NCBI GenBank assembly: GCA_031398695.1
Contig: JANNNU010000086.1
Location: 1 to 19,236 of the forward strand
Length of the DNA: 19,236 bases
Source of the DNA: JAIYDJ01 sp031398695
GTDB lineage: Bacteria > Pseudomonadota > Alphaproteobacteria > Rhodobacterales > Rhodobacteraceae
Reading direction: 5' to 3'
Part shown: positions 1-6,752 of the stretch, one piece after another
How the letters are laid out: each line of letters begins with the position of its first letter
Position numbering within the stretch: the first letter of the stretch is position 1
Program-made: the position numbers and the translations under genes
The notes under the pieces: generated by a model
What the model saw: the letters and a program-made list of their open reading frames with translations, nothing else
Told to the model about the DNA's origin: nothing
Databases searched by the model: none

Positions 1-9
1 GTTCTGCCC

Positions 10-1374
10 ATGAAGCACCGCCCGCGCGCTGAGGAACAGGATGATCTGCTGCGTCCGCGGCTGGTCGACATGATCGACCCGCGGCACGAGTTGGTGAAGC
101 TGGCAGCATTGATCGACTGGGAGGTGTTCGAGCGGGAATGGGCCGGGTTCTTTCCGTCCGGCAAGGGTCGTCCCACGACAGAGCCGCGGCTGGTGGCGGG
201 TCTGCTGTATCTCCAGCACGCCTACCGGCTGTCGGACGAGGCGGTGGTCGCGCGTTGCGTCAAGAACCCGTATTACCAGCACCTCACCGGCGAGACCTTC
301 TTCCAGCACCGTCTGCCGATCGACCCATCCTCGCTGACCCGCTGGCGTGGGCGGATCGGGGAAGAGGGTGTCGAGTGGCTGCTGACCCAAACGATCCGGG
401 CCGGGCAGAAGTCCGGTGCCATCGACGAGGACAGCGTCAAGCGTGTGGCGGTGGACACGACTGTGATGGAGAAGACGATCGCCTTTCCCACGGACGCCCG
501 GCTTTACGAGCGGGCGCGCGATCAACTGGTTGCCCTGGCGCAGGAGGCGGGTGTGGAGTTATGCCAATCCTACGCCCGGCTTGCCCCCAGGCTGGCGCTG
601 CAGGTCGGCCGCTATGACCATGCCAAGCCGTTCAAGCATATACGCAAGGCCATGAAAAAGCTGAAGGGCTACACCGGCAGAATCATGCGAGACCTCCGCC
701 GCCACCTGCAGGACATCCCTGTGGGCAGCCTGCGGGATCGCATTATCGCCAAGCTCGCCCTGGTCTCGCAGCTCCTGCACCAAGCATCCAAGGGTGCTGA
801 CAAGATCTACGCCCTGCACGAGCCGGAGGTCGACTGCATCTCCAAGGGAAAGGCGCGCATCCGTTACGAGTTCGGCTGCAAGGTCAGCGTCGCCACCACG
901 CTAGACGAGGGCTTTGTGGTCGGCATGCGCATCTTTCCGGGCAACCCCTATGACGGCCACAGCCTGCGCACGGCGCTGGAACAGGTGGAAATCCTGACGG
1001 ACTGGCGCCCCGACCTCGCCGTCGTCGACCGCGGCTATCACGGCCATGGCGAAGACAAAACCCGCGTCCTCATCAGCGGCACCCGCCGCAGGCTGACGCC
1101 GAAACTCCTCTCAGACCTCCGCCGCCGAAGCGCCATCGAAGCCGAGATCGGCCACATGAAAACCGACCGCCGCCTGTCACGACGCCCGTTGAAAGGCATC
1201 ATCGGCGACGCCCTCTTTGCCGTCCTCTGCGCTGCGGGCCACAACATTGCGCTGCGGGCCAACATTCGAAAGATCCTGGCCCACCTCCGGGCTTGGCTTG
1301 CCTCGATTGTCACCACCACCCTGAACGCCGAATACCCTGCGGGTCGCCAACATCACAACGTCAATTCAGCCTGA
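10..1374 (+). CDS. IS5-family DDE transposase
   Basis: This gene encodes a 454-residue transposase that would cut and rejoin the ends of its own element. The N-terminal part (about residues 15-115) matches the InsH-type N-terminal transposase domain (DUF772/PF05598), with the sequence LVAGLLYLQHAYRLSDEAVV. The catalytic DDE core is visible as D149 in VAVDTTV, D340 in AVVDRGYHG and E377 in AIEAEIGHMK, which is the conserved IS5 C-terminal motif. A basic segment (about 205-235) lies between the first and second Asp. The length is normal and there is no frameshift, so the enzyme could be active. A short near-tandem duplication (1228-1247 and 1248-1265) lies in the coding sequence near the 3' end without breaking the frame. 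The family call is firm; the exact IS name is not known. Confidence 0.93.
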   Translation: MKHRPRAEEQDDLLRPRLVDMIDPRHELVKLAALIDWEVFEREWAGFFPSGKGRPTTEPRLVAGLLYLQHAYRLSDEAVVARCVKNPYYQHLTGETFFQHRLPIDPSSLTRWRGRIGEEGVEWLLTQTIRAGQKSGAIDEDSVKRVAVDTTVMEKTIAFPTDARLYERARDQLVALAQEAGVELCQSYARLAPRLALQVGRYDHAKPFKHIRKAMKKLKGYTGRIMRDLRRHLQDIPVGSLRDRIIAKLALVSQLLHQASKGADKIYALHEPEVDCISKGKARIRYEFGCKVSVATTLDEGFVVGMRIFPGNPYDGHSLRTALEQVEILTDWRPDLAVVDRGYHGHGEDKTRVLISGTRRRLTPKLLSDLRRRSAIEAEIGHMKTDRRLSRRPLKGIIGDALFAVLCAAGHNIALRANIRKILAHLRAWLASIVTTTLNAEYPAGRQHHNVNSA

Positions 1375-1378
1375 ACGG

Positions 1379-1393
1379 ATTGTTCAAGGCGAC
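1379..1393 (+). repeat. Candidate right terminal inverted repeat of the IS
   Basis: The 15 bases attgttcaaggcgac lie 5 bases after the transposase stop and are followed directly by CTAA, a YTAR-type target site. The assignment is an inference, because the left copy needed to prove it is outside the window. Confidence 0.35.
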
Positions 1394-1578
1394 CTAATTC
1401 CCTGTTCTTGCAGCGAAACCAAACCGAACGGGGTTCGCGGGCCACGGAGACGCCAGTTGCAAAAGAGGAGATCAGAGAAGCTGCAGGACGTCTCCGGAAG
1501 ACGCAAACCGACCTAACCCGCGGGGAAATGGCATAATTCCCGCCGGGACCGGAAAGAGAAGCGATATCAAGGGGTTGT

Positions 1579-1668
1579 TGGCGGAGGCGGTGGGATTCGA
1601 ACCCACGGTAGGGTTCCCCCTACGCTCAGTTAGCAACCGAGTGCTTTCGGCCTCTCAGCCACGCCTCC
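1579..1668 (-). tRNA. tRNA-Ser (anticodon GCT)
   Basis: This is a 90-nt class II tRNA reading AGC/AGU serine codons. On the minus strand the acceptor stem GGAGGCG pairs with CGCCTCC, followed by discriminator G and an encoded CCA (1579-1581). The anticodon GCT is at 1632-1634 in the loop TTGCTAA, flanked by ACTCG/TGAGC-type arms. A long variable arm typical of tRNA-Ser (AGGGGGAACCCT region) precedes the T arm with GGTTCGAATCC. The D arm starts GCTGAGAGGC. All parts are in order with no defects. It lies about 185 bases from the inferred IS end. Confidence 0.97.
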
Positions 1669-1677
1669 GACGCAATG

Positions 1678-1706
1678 GATGTAGCCGGGCATCCGCAGCG
1701 GAGCAA
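1678..1706 (-). promoter_or_regulatory. Candidate promoter of tRNA-Ser
   Basis: On the minus strand TTGCTC (1706-1701) is separated by 17 bases from TACATC (1683-1678), which lies 9 bases before the tRNA 5' end. Spacing and position are right, but each hexamer matches the sigma70 consensus at only about three positions. Confidence 0.4.
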
Positions 1707-1868
1707 GGGGGAAAACCGTCGGGCACCGGATTGTCGCGGTGCGATGCCGGATGCGCACGACGGCATGTTTTTTTGGGGATTGTTTCCCGAAACGCGACAT
1801 TGCTTTTCCTTATTTCCGCCATCCTGCCCACCGATAAACCGCCTTGCAGGGTCGCTAGGGGCAGGACG

Positions 1869-3365
1869 ATGGACTACACGGCAATCTTCATTCTTGCGTG
1901 CATCTTCATCCCGCTCGAACGGTTGATCCCGCTGCATCCCGACCAGCCCACCCTGCGCCGCGACTGGGCCAACGACGTGCTCTATGTCCTGCTCAACGGG
2001 TTTCTGGTGCGGGCCGGGTTCACGCTGGTCGCGGGCCTGTTCATGCTGGTCTACACGCACGCCTTCGGCGAAAACCCCACCCCCTGGGCCGGCACGTTGC
2101 CGCTGTGGGCCCAGGTGCTCGGGGCGATCATCGTGGCGGACATCGGTTATTACACGGCCCACCGGATCTGCCATGCGGTGCCGTTCCTGTGGAAATTCCA
2201 CGCCGTCCACCACTCGATCGAAGAGATGGATTGGCTGGCGACCCACCGGGTCCATCCGATCGACCAGATCTTTACCAACACGCTGTCTTTGCTGCCGATG
2301 TGGTGTCTGGGCTTTTCGATCGAGGCCTTGCTGATCCACCAGACACTTTATCAGATACAGGCGCTGCTGCTGCATTCCAATACGCGAATCACGTTCGGGC
2401 CGCTGAAATGGCTGATCGCCTCGCCGGAATACCATCACTGGCACCATGCCAATGAGCGTGAGGCCTATGACCGCAACTTTGCGGCACAGCTGTCGATCAT
2501 CGACGTGATCGCGGGTACGGTTTTTCTGCCCTTCCAACGCCGGCCAAAGGCCTATGGCCTGACCGAGCCGATGCCCCGCACCTATCCAATGCAACTGTTG
2601 CACCCCTTTCAGGCCATCTTGCGATCGATGCGCCCCCTCACAGCCAAGGAGACGGCCATGTCCACCATCGAGCCCACCCGACCGTTTGAAGACCGCATGG
2701 GCAAACTCGCCATGCTGCTGATCTTCGGCTACTTCGCCTGGCAACAGGCCGGCACCATCCAGACCGTGATCGCCGGTCGCGCGGAGATCCCACTGTGGGG
2801 CCTTGCGCTTGCGGCGCAACTGGTCAGCGGCTTGTTTCTGGCGGCCATCCTGTATTTTACCGCGACCCGGTTGCCGCCGCGCGCGTCGGCAGCGGGCCTT
2901 GCGCCGCGCGTCGTCGCCATCGCGGGCACCTTCATCATGTCGTTGTTGGTCGTGATGCCGCCAGAGCCGATTTCGGCACCGCTGCGCGTGGTGTCGGCCG
3001 TGGTGATCATCGTGGGGTCGCTGATGTCGATCCGCTGCCTGATCCAGCTGGGGCGGTCGTTCTCGATCATGGCCACCTCGCGCGAGCTGAAAACCGGCGG
3101 CGCCTACAACATCGTGCGCCATCCGCTCTATGCGGCCGAAGTGCTGATGATCGCCGGGGTCGTGATGGCGCATGGCACGGGCTTTGCGGTGGCCGTGGGC
3201 GGGCTTTGGCTGCTGCTGCAGTTCCGCCGCATCCAGTTCGAAGAGGCGGTGCTGCGCGAAACCTTCCCAGAATATGCGGACTACGCCCGTCGCGTGCCGA
3301 TGGTCATCCCGGGTCTGCGGCTGTCATGGCTGGAAGACCGCGTGGCCCCGGCCCGTTCGGCCTAG
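1869..3365 (+). CDS. Fatty acid hydroxylase/sterol desaturase domain fused to an ICMT-like methyltransferase domain
   Basis: This ORF encodes 498 residues in two integral-membrane parts. Residues 1-263 are a fatty acid hydroxylase/sterol desaturase domain with the di-iron histidine clusters H98/H102 (HRICH), H111/H114/H115 (HAVHH), H126/H129 and H189/H190/H192/H193 (HHWHH), plus several hydrophobic segments. Residues 264-498 resemble bacterial isoprenylcysteine carboxyl methyltransferase/PEMT-like proteins: several membrane segments, then GGAYNIVRHPLYAAE (411-425), the SAM-binding signature, and the usual C-terminal EE...F.EYADYARRV pattern. The start at 1869 is chosen because the open frame before it runs through the tRNA gene, and because the desaturase domain begins there after AGGGGCAGGA. 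The reading frame crosses the junction (RPLTAKETAMSTIEP) without a stop, but a good ribosome site sits before Met264, so the second half may also be made alone. The substrates are unknown. Alternatives are a recent stop-codon loss or a sequencing error. Confidence 0.85.
   Translation: MDYTAIFILACIFIPLERLIPLHPDQPTLRRDWANDVLYVLLNGFLVRAGFTLVAGLFMLVYTHAFGENPTPWAGTLPLWAQVLGAIIVADIGYYTAHRICHAVPFLWKFHAVHHSIEEMDWLATHRVHPIDQIFTNTLSLLPMWCLGFSIEALLIHQTLYQIQALLLHSNTRITFGPLKWLIASPEYHHWHHANEREAYDRNFAAQLSIIDVIAGTVFLPFQRRPKAYGLTEPMPRTYPMQLLHPFQAILRSMRPLTAKETAMSTIEPTRPFEDRMGKLAMLLIFGYFAWQQAGTIQTVIAGRAEIPLWGLALAAQLVSGLFLAAILYFTATRLPPRASAAGLAPRVVAIAGTFIMSLLVVMPPEPISAPLRVVSAVVIIVGSLMSIRCLIQLGRSFSIMATSRELKTGGAYNIVRHPLYAAEVLMIAGVVMAHGTGFAVAVGGLWLLLQFRRIQFEEAVLRETFPEYADYARRVPMVIPGLRLSWLEDRVAPARSA
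2646..2660 (+). promoter_or_regulatory. Internal ribosome binding site and start codon inside the fusion
   Basis: AAGGAG (2646-2651), a 6-base spacer and ATG (2658-2660) form a strong Shine-Dalgarno/start arrangement exactly where the methyltransferase domain begins (Met264). This suggests that the methyltransferase half was, or still is, translated on its own. Confidence 0.6.
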
Positions 3366-3382
3366 GGCGCGTCGCGGCGGCG

Positions 3383-4480
3383 TCAGCCGCTGAACAGGAA
3401 GTGCAGGACGTCGCCGTCCTTGACCTCATAGGTCTTGCCTTCCACACGAAACTTGCCGGCTTCCTTGGCTCCCGCCTCGCCGCGGCCGGCGATATAGTCG
3501 TCGTAGGCGATGGTTTCGGCCCGGATGAACCCCTTTTCGAAATCACCGTGGATCACCCCCGCCGCCTGCGGGGCCAGCGTGCCCGCGTTGATCGTCCAGG
3601 CGCGGGCCTCTTTCGGGCCGACGGTAAAATAAGTCTGCAACCCAAGCAGCGTGTAGCCCGCCTTGATCAGGCGGTCCAATCCCGCCTCGTGCAGGCCCAT
3701 CTCTTCGAGAAACATCGCGGCTTCATCGGCGGGCAGCTGGCTGATCTCTTCCTCGATCCGGGCGCTGATCACCACCGACGCCGCCCCCTGCAGCGCTGCC
3801 ATTTCGGCCACCCGCGCCGACTGGCCGTTGCCGGAGGCTGCCGAGGATTCCTCGACGTTGCAGACGTAAAGCACCGGCTTCGATGTCAGCAGTTGCAGCA
3901 GCCGCCAGGCGCGCTGGTCATCGTCGGCCACCTTCAGATGGCGGGCGGGCTTGCCGGCTTCCAGCAGCGTCAGGGCCTGGCGCAACAGACGGTCCTGATC
4001 GACCGCCTCCTTGTCGCCACCCTTGATCTTGCGCGCGAGCCCGGCGAGCCGCCGCTCGATCGACTCGAGGTCGGCCAGCATCAGCTCGGTCTCGATCGTC
4101 TCGGCATCCGCCACCGGGTCGATCCGGCCTTCGACATGGGTAATGTCGCCATCCTCGAAACAGCGCAGGACGTGGGCGATGGCGTCGCATTCGCGGATGT
4201 TGGCCAGAAACTGGTTGCCCAGCCCCTCGCCCTTCGAAGCGCCGCGCACCAGCCCGGCAATGTCCACAAAGGTCATCCGGGTCGGGATGATCTGTTTCGA
4301 TCCCGCGATCGCCGCCAGCTTGTCCAGCCGGTCGTCGGGCACGGCCACCTCGCCCACGTTCGGCTCGATAGTGCAGAACGGAAAGTTCGCCGCCTGCGCC
4401 GCGGCAGTGCGGGTCAGGGCATTGAACAGCGTGGACTTGCCCACATTCGGCAGCCCGACGATACCCATCTTGAAACCCAT
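3383..4480 (-). CDS. ychF: Redox-regulated ATPase YchF (Obg-like)
   Basis: This 365-residue cytosolic P-loop protein belongs to the Obg/YchF group, which binds ribosomes and prefers ATP over GTP. The P-loop GLPNVGKST is at residues 9-17. The DIAG (G3-like) motif follows in FVDIAGLVRGASKGEG. The fourth G motif is CNVEE rather than NKxD, which fits the known ATP preference of YchF. A coiled-coil segment rich in charged residues follows the G3 region, and the C-terminal TGS domain is seen in LQTYFTVGPKEARAW through HGDFEKGFIRAET. The length matches the family. The start is supported by GAAGGAG 7 bases upstream on the minus strand. The gene is convergent with the desaturase fusion (17 bp apart) and divergent from trpA. 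Confidence 0.97.
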   Translation of the reverse strand: MGFKMGIVGLPNVGKSTLFNALTRTAAAQAANFPFCTIEPNVGEVAVPDDRLDKLAAIAGSKQIIPTRMTFVDIAGLVRGASKGEGLGNQFLANIRECDAIAHVLRCFEDGDITHVEGRIDPVADAETIETELMLADLESIERRLAGLARKIKGGDKEAVDQDRLLRQALTLLEAGKPARHLKVADDDQRAWRLLQLLTSKPVLYVCNVEESSAASGNGQSARVAEMAALQGAASVVISARIEEEISQLPADEAAMFLEEMGLHEAGLDRLIKAGYTLLGLQTYFTVGPKEARAWTINAGTLAPQAAGVIHGDFEKGFIRAETIAYDDYIAGRGEAGAKEAGKFRVEGKTYEVKDGDVLHFLFSG

Positions 4481-4504
4481 GACGCTCTCCTTCGTTGCGC
4501 TGCG

Positions 4505-4533
4505 CTTCTACGGGGGCCGGGGCAAAGGATCAA
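4505..4533 (-). promoter_or_regulatory. Candidate sigma70 promoter of ychF
   Basis: Minus-strand TTGATC (4533-4528), a 17-base spacer and TAGAAG (4510-4505) lie 24 bases upstream of the ychF start codon. Each hexamer matches the consensus at four of six positions with ideal spacing. Confidence 0.5.
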
Positions 4534-4730
4534 GGTTCCGATATATGCCCGCCTCGGACGGCCGCCGCGCAAGGCGGGCCGGGCGCAGGCGGCGATGTCG
4601 ATTACCCCTGCCAGCGCCCCGGTCGCCGACGCCCGGGCGGCGTCCGACCAGCGAAGCGGGCCGAAGGGGCATTGATTTTTCGCGCCGTGCCGTGCAAACC
4701 GCCAAGGCTAGGACAGGATCGGGGCGCGCG

Positions 4731-5522
4731 ATGACCAGAATTGACGACACCTTTGCGCGCCTGCGGGCGTCGGGGAAAAAGGCCTTCGTCAGCTATATCA
4801 TGGGCGGCGATCCCGATGCGGCCACCTCGCTTGCGATCATGAAGGGGCTGCCGGGCGCCGGTGTCGACATCATCGAACTCGGTCTGCCGTTCACCGATCC
4901 GATGGCCGACGGCCAGACGATCCAGCGGGCCGGTCAGCGCGCACTGGAGGCCGGGATGACCGTCGACGCCATCTTGCAGATGGTGCGCGATTTTCGCGCC
5001 GGGGATCGCGTGACCCCGATCGTCTTGATGGGCTACTACAACCCGATCTATGCGCGGGGGGTGGACCTGTTCCTGCAACAGGCGGTCGCGGCCGGGATCG
5101 ACGGGCTGATCGTGGTCGATCTGCCGCCCGAGGAGGATGCCGAACTGTGCATCCCGGCGCAGGCGGCGGGGCTGAACTTCATCCGGCTGGCCACGCCCAC
5201 CACCGATGCCCGGCGGCTGCCGAAGGTGCTGCAGAACACGTCGGGCTTCGTCTATTACGTCTCGGTCACCGGCACGACCGGGGCGGCGGCGGCGCAGCCC
5301 GCGGATGTCGCCCCCGAAGTGGCGCGCATCAAGGCCAGCACCGATCTGCCAGTCATCGTCGGTTTCGGCATCAACACGCCAGAGCAGGCCCGCACCATCG
5401 CCGACGTGGCGGATGGCGCGGTGGTCGGATCGGCCATCGTCAAGCTGATCGGCGAGGGGCGGCCGGTGTCCGAAGTGCTAGCCTTTGTCGCAACGCTCGC
5501 GGCCGGGGCGCATGCCGCCTGA
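4731..5522 (+). CDS. trpA: Tryptophan synthase alpha subunit
   Basis: TrpA (263 residues) cleaves indole-3-glycerol phosphate to indole and glyceraldehyde 3-phosphate and passes indole to TrpB. The catalytic residues fall at the classic positions: E49 in IIELGLPFTDP and D60 in MADGQTIQ. Other family signatures are YYNPIY, GLIVVDLPPEE, and the phosphate-binding loops YYVSVTGTTG and VGFGINTP, in TIM-barrel order. The start MTRIDDTF is the family N-terminus; the open frame upstream of it is antisense to ychF and was not used. The ribosome binding site is weak. No trpB or trpF lies in the window, so trpA is apart from them here. Its last 11 bases overlap the start of the sulfotransferase gene. 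Confidence 0.97.
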   Translation: MTRIDDTFARLRASGKKAFVSYIMGGDPDAATSLAIMKGLPGAGVDIIELGLPFTDPMADGQTIQRAGQRALEAGMTVDAILQMVRDFRAGDRVTPIVLMGYYNPIYARGVDLFLQQAVAAGIDGLIVVDLPPEEDAELCIPAQAAGLNFIRLATPTTDARRLPKVLQNTSGFVYYVSVTGTTGAAAAQPADVAPEVARIKASTDLPVIVGFGINTPEQARTIADVADGAVVGSAIVKLIGEGRPVSEVLAFVATLAAGAHAA

Positions 5523-6282
5523 GGCGACCGCTTTCCAATCCTGCATCCTGTGCACCGCGCCGCGCAGCGGCAGCACGCTGCTGTGCAGTCTGCTGACCGC
5601 GACGGGCGTGGCAGGAAAGCCCGCCTCCTATTTCTACGACCCTTCGGTGGCCGAGTGGCAGGCTGATCTAGGGCTGGAAATCGCACGGGACGCGACCGAG
5701 TTGGATCGGTTGCGGGCCGTGGTGACGGAAGTCCTGCGCCGGGGGCGTGCCGGCACAGGCACCTTTGCCCTGCGCCAACAGGCAGGCGGCCGCGACTTTC
5801 TGTTGGGGCAACTCGCCCTGCTGGCCCCGCAGGCACGCAGCGATGCACACCGGATCGAGGCGGTGTTCGGGCGCACCCTCTATGTGCATCTGACCCGCGA
5901 CGACAAGCTGGATCAGGCGGTCTCTTTGCTGCGGGCGCGACAGACCGGTCTGTGGCACGGTGCGCCCGATGGGTCCGATCTGGAACGCAATGCGCCGCAC
6001 TTGCCGCCGGGCTATGATGCCGCGGCGATCCGCGACACCATAGCCGACCTGACCGCGCAGGATGACGCCTGGACCGACTGGTTCGCCGGCGAAGGCATCA
6101 ACCCCCTTCACCTGACCTATGATGCGGTGTCGGGCCATCCGCTTGCAGTGGTGCGCCGGGTACTGACTGCGCTCGGTTTGGACCCGAAGGCGGCGAATGG
6201 GATCACGCCCGGCACGCGCAAGCTGGCCGATGGGACCAATCAGGCCTGGGTCAGACGGTTCCGGGCGGAAACGGCGGGGTGA
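5512..6282 (+). CDS. Stf0-family sulfotransferase
   Basis: This 256-residue protein matches the Stf0 family, which transfers sulfate from PAPS to a carbohydrate or similar acceptor (the mycobacterial member acts on trehalose). The 5'-phosphosulfate loop is APRSGSTLL (residues 16-24), followed by LLTATGVAGKPASYF. The 3'-phosphate site is seen in LTRDDKLDQAVSLLRARQTGLW (127-148). The C-terminal LADGTNQAWVRRFR also fits the family. The ATG at 5512 lies inside the last codons of trpA (11-bp overlap), which implies translational coupling with trpA. The acceptor substrate cannot be told from the sequence. No PAPS-making genes are in the window. The stop is only 8 bp from the convergent marR stop. 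Confidence 0.88.
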   Translation: MPPEATAFQSCILCTAPRSGSTLLCSLLTATGVAGKPASYFYDPSVAEWQADLGLEIARDATELDRLRAVVTEVLRRGRAGTGTFALRQQAGGRDFLLGQLALLAPQARSDAHRIEAVFGRTLYVHLTRDDKLDQAVSLLRARQTGLWHGAPDGSDLERNAPHLPPGYDAAAIRDTIADLTAQDDAWTDWFAGEGINPLHLTYDAVSGHPLAVVRRVLTALGLDPKAANGITPGTRKLADGTNQAWVRRFRAETAG

Positions 6283-6290
6283 ACCCCGCC
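6273..6290. terminator. GC-rich hairpin between the convergent stf0 and marR genes
   Basis: GGCGGGG (6273-6279) and CCCCGCC (6284-6290) form a perfect 7-bp stem with a TGAA loop that contains the stf0 stop codon. No T tract follows on either strand, so if it ends transcription it is not a textbook intrinsic terminator. Confidence 0.35.
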
Positions 6291-6752
6291 CTACCCGTCC
6301 CGCCGCGAGTCCATCAATTGGCGCAGGGCGGTCAGCACCGGCATGGCCGCCTGCAGGTCGCTGGACGGGAAAACCGCGGCAATCCCTGCAATGTCCGGGG
6401 CCAGCGCTGCGATGGCGGTCTCGCGAAACGCGCGGCCCGCGTCGGTGATCCAGACGCATTTGCTGCGGCCGTCGTTGGGGTTGGGTTCGGTGCGGACCAG
6501 CGCGTGACGCTCCAGCACCGACAGGCTGTGGGTCATCGTCGTCTTTGGCACCTGAAACGCGCGGGCCAGGTCCAGCGGCGTGCGGCCGTCCTTCACCCGG
6601 ATCAAATGGTTCAACACGGCAAACTGCGACACGGTAAAGCCGGGCGGCAGCCGCGCCTCGAACATCGCGGTGGACAGCTGGTTCAAGATGCCGACCTCGT
6701 TGAAGAAGGCAAAGAACCGCGCGAGGTCCGAGGCTGGCGGCGTATCAGGCAT
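6291..6752 (-). CDS. MarR-family transcriptional regulator
   Basis: This 153-residue winged helix-turn-helix repressor-like protein belongs to the MarR family. The recognition region is TPLDLARAFQVPKTTMTHSLSVLERHALV (about 58-86), followed by the wing with the conserved NPNDGRSK (91-98) and ITDAGR. Helices at the two ends would form the dimer. A single cysteine, C99, sits in the wing (SKCVWIT) and could be a redox sensor, though this is only a suggestion. The start ATG overlaps the end of the upstream flavoprotein gene by 8 bp, so the two are one operon and translation is probably coupled. Two palindromic boxes upstream of the operon are good candidates for its own operator. The ligand is unknown. 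Confidence 0.92.
   Translation of the reverse strand: MPDTPPASDLARFFAFFNEVGILNQLSTAMFEARLPPGFTVSQFAVLNHLIRVKDGRTPLDLARAFQVPKTTMTHSLSVLERHALVRTEPNPNDGRSKCVWITDAGRAFRETAIAALAPDIAGIAAVFPSSDLQAAMPVLTALRQLMDSRRDG

Larger units (their letters stand above)
1..1393 (+). mobile_element. IS5-family insertion sequence, left end outside window
   Basis: This is an insertion sequence with one intact transposase gene. Only nine bases precede the transposase start, so the left inverted repeat is not visible. The right boundary is inferred: shortly after the transposase stop lies attgttcaaggcgac (1379-1393), followed by CTAA. CTAA fits the YTAR target-site duplication seen in many IS5 members. The matching left repeat and the second CTAA copy would lie upstream of base 1, so the exact boundary is unproven. 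Between this end and the tRNA gene there are about 180 bases in which I see no gene. Confidence 0.75.

Noticed and set aside
1228..1265. Near-tandem repeat TGCGCTGCGGGCC(AC)AACAT inside the transposase
   Set aside because: The encoded CAAGHNIALRAN stretch fits the normal IS5 C-terminus, so this is probably a codon coincidence and not a recent duplication.
1375..1578. Attachment site from a tRNA-targeting island
   Set aside because: I found no repeat of the tRNA 3' end here, nor an integrase in the window.
1575..1868. N-terminal 98-residue extension of the desaturase ORF
   Set aside because: It runs antisense through the tRNA-Ser gene and lacks family similarity; the true start is the ATG at 1869.
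1626..3173. Long minus-strand ORF opposite the fusion gene
   Set aside because: Arg/His/Gln-rich translation with no family features; a typical shadow of a GC-rich coding frame.
2795..4675. Long plus-strand ORF crossing the fusion end and ychF
   Set aside because: It spans two real genes on different strands and has no recognisable domain.
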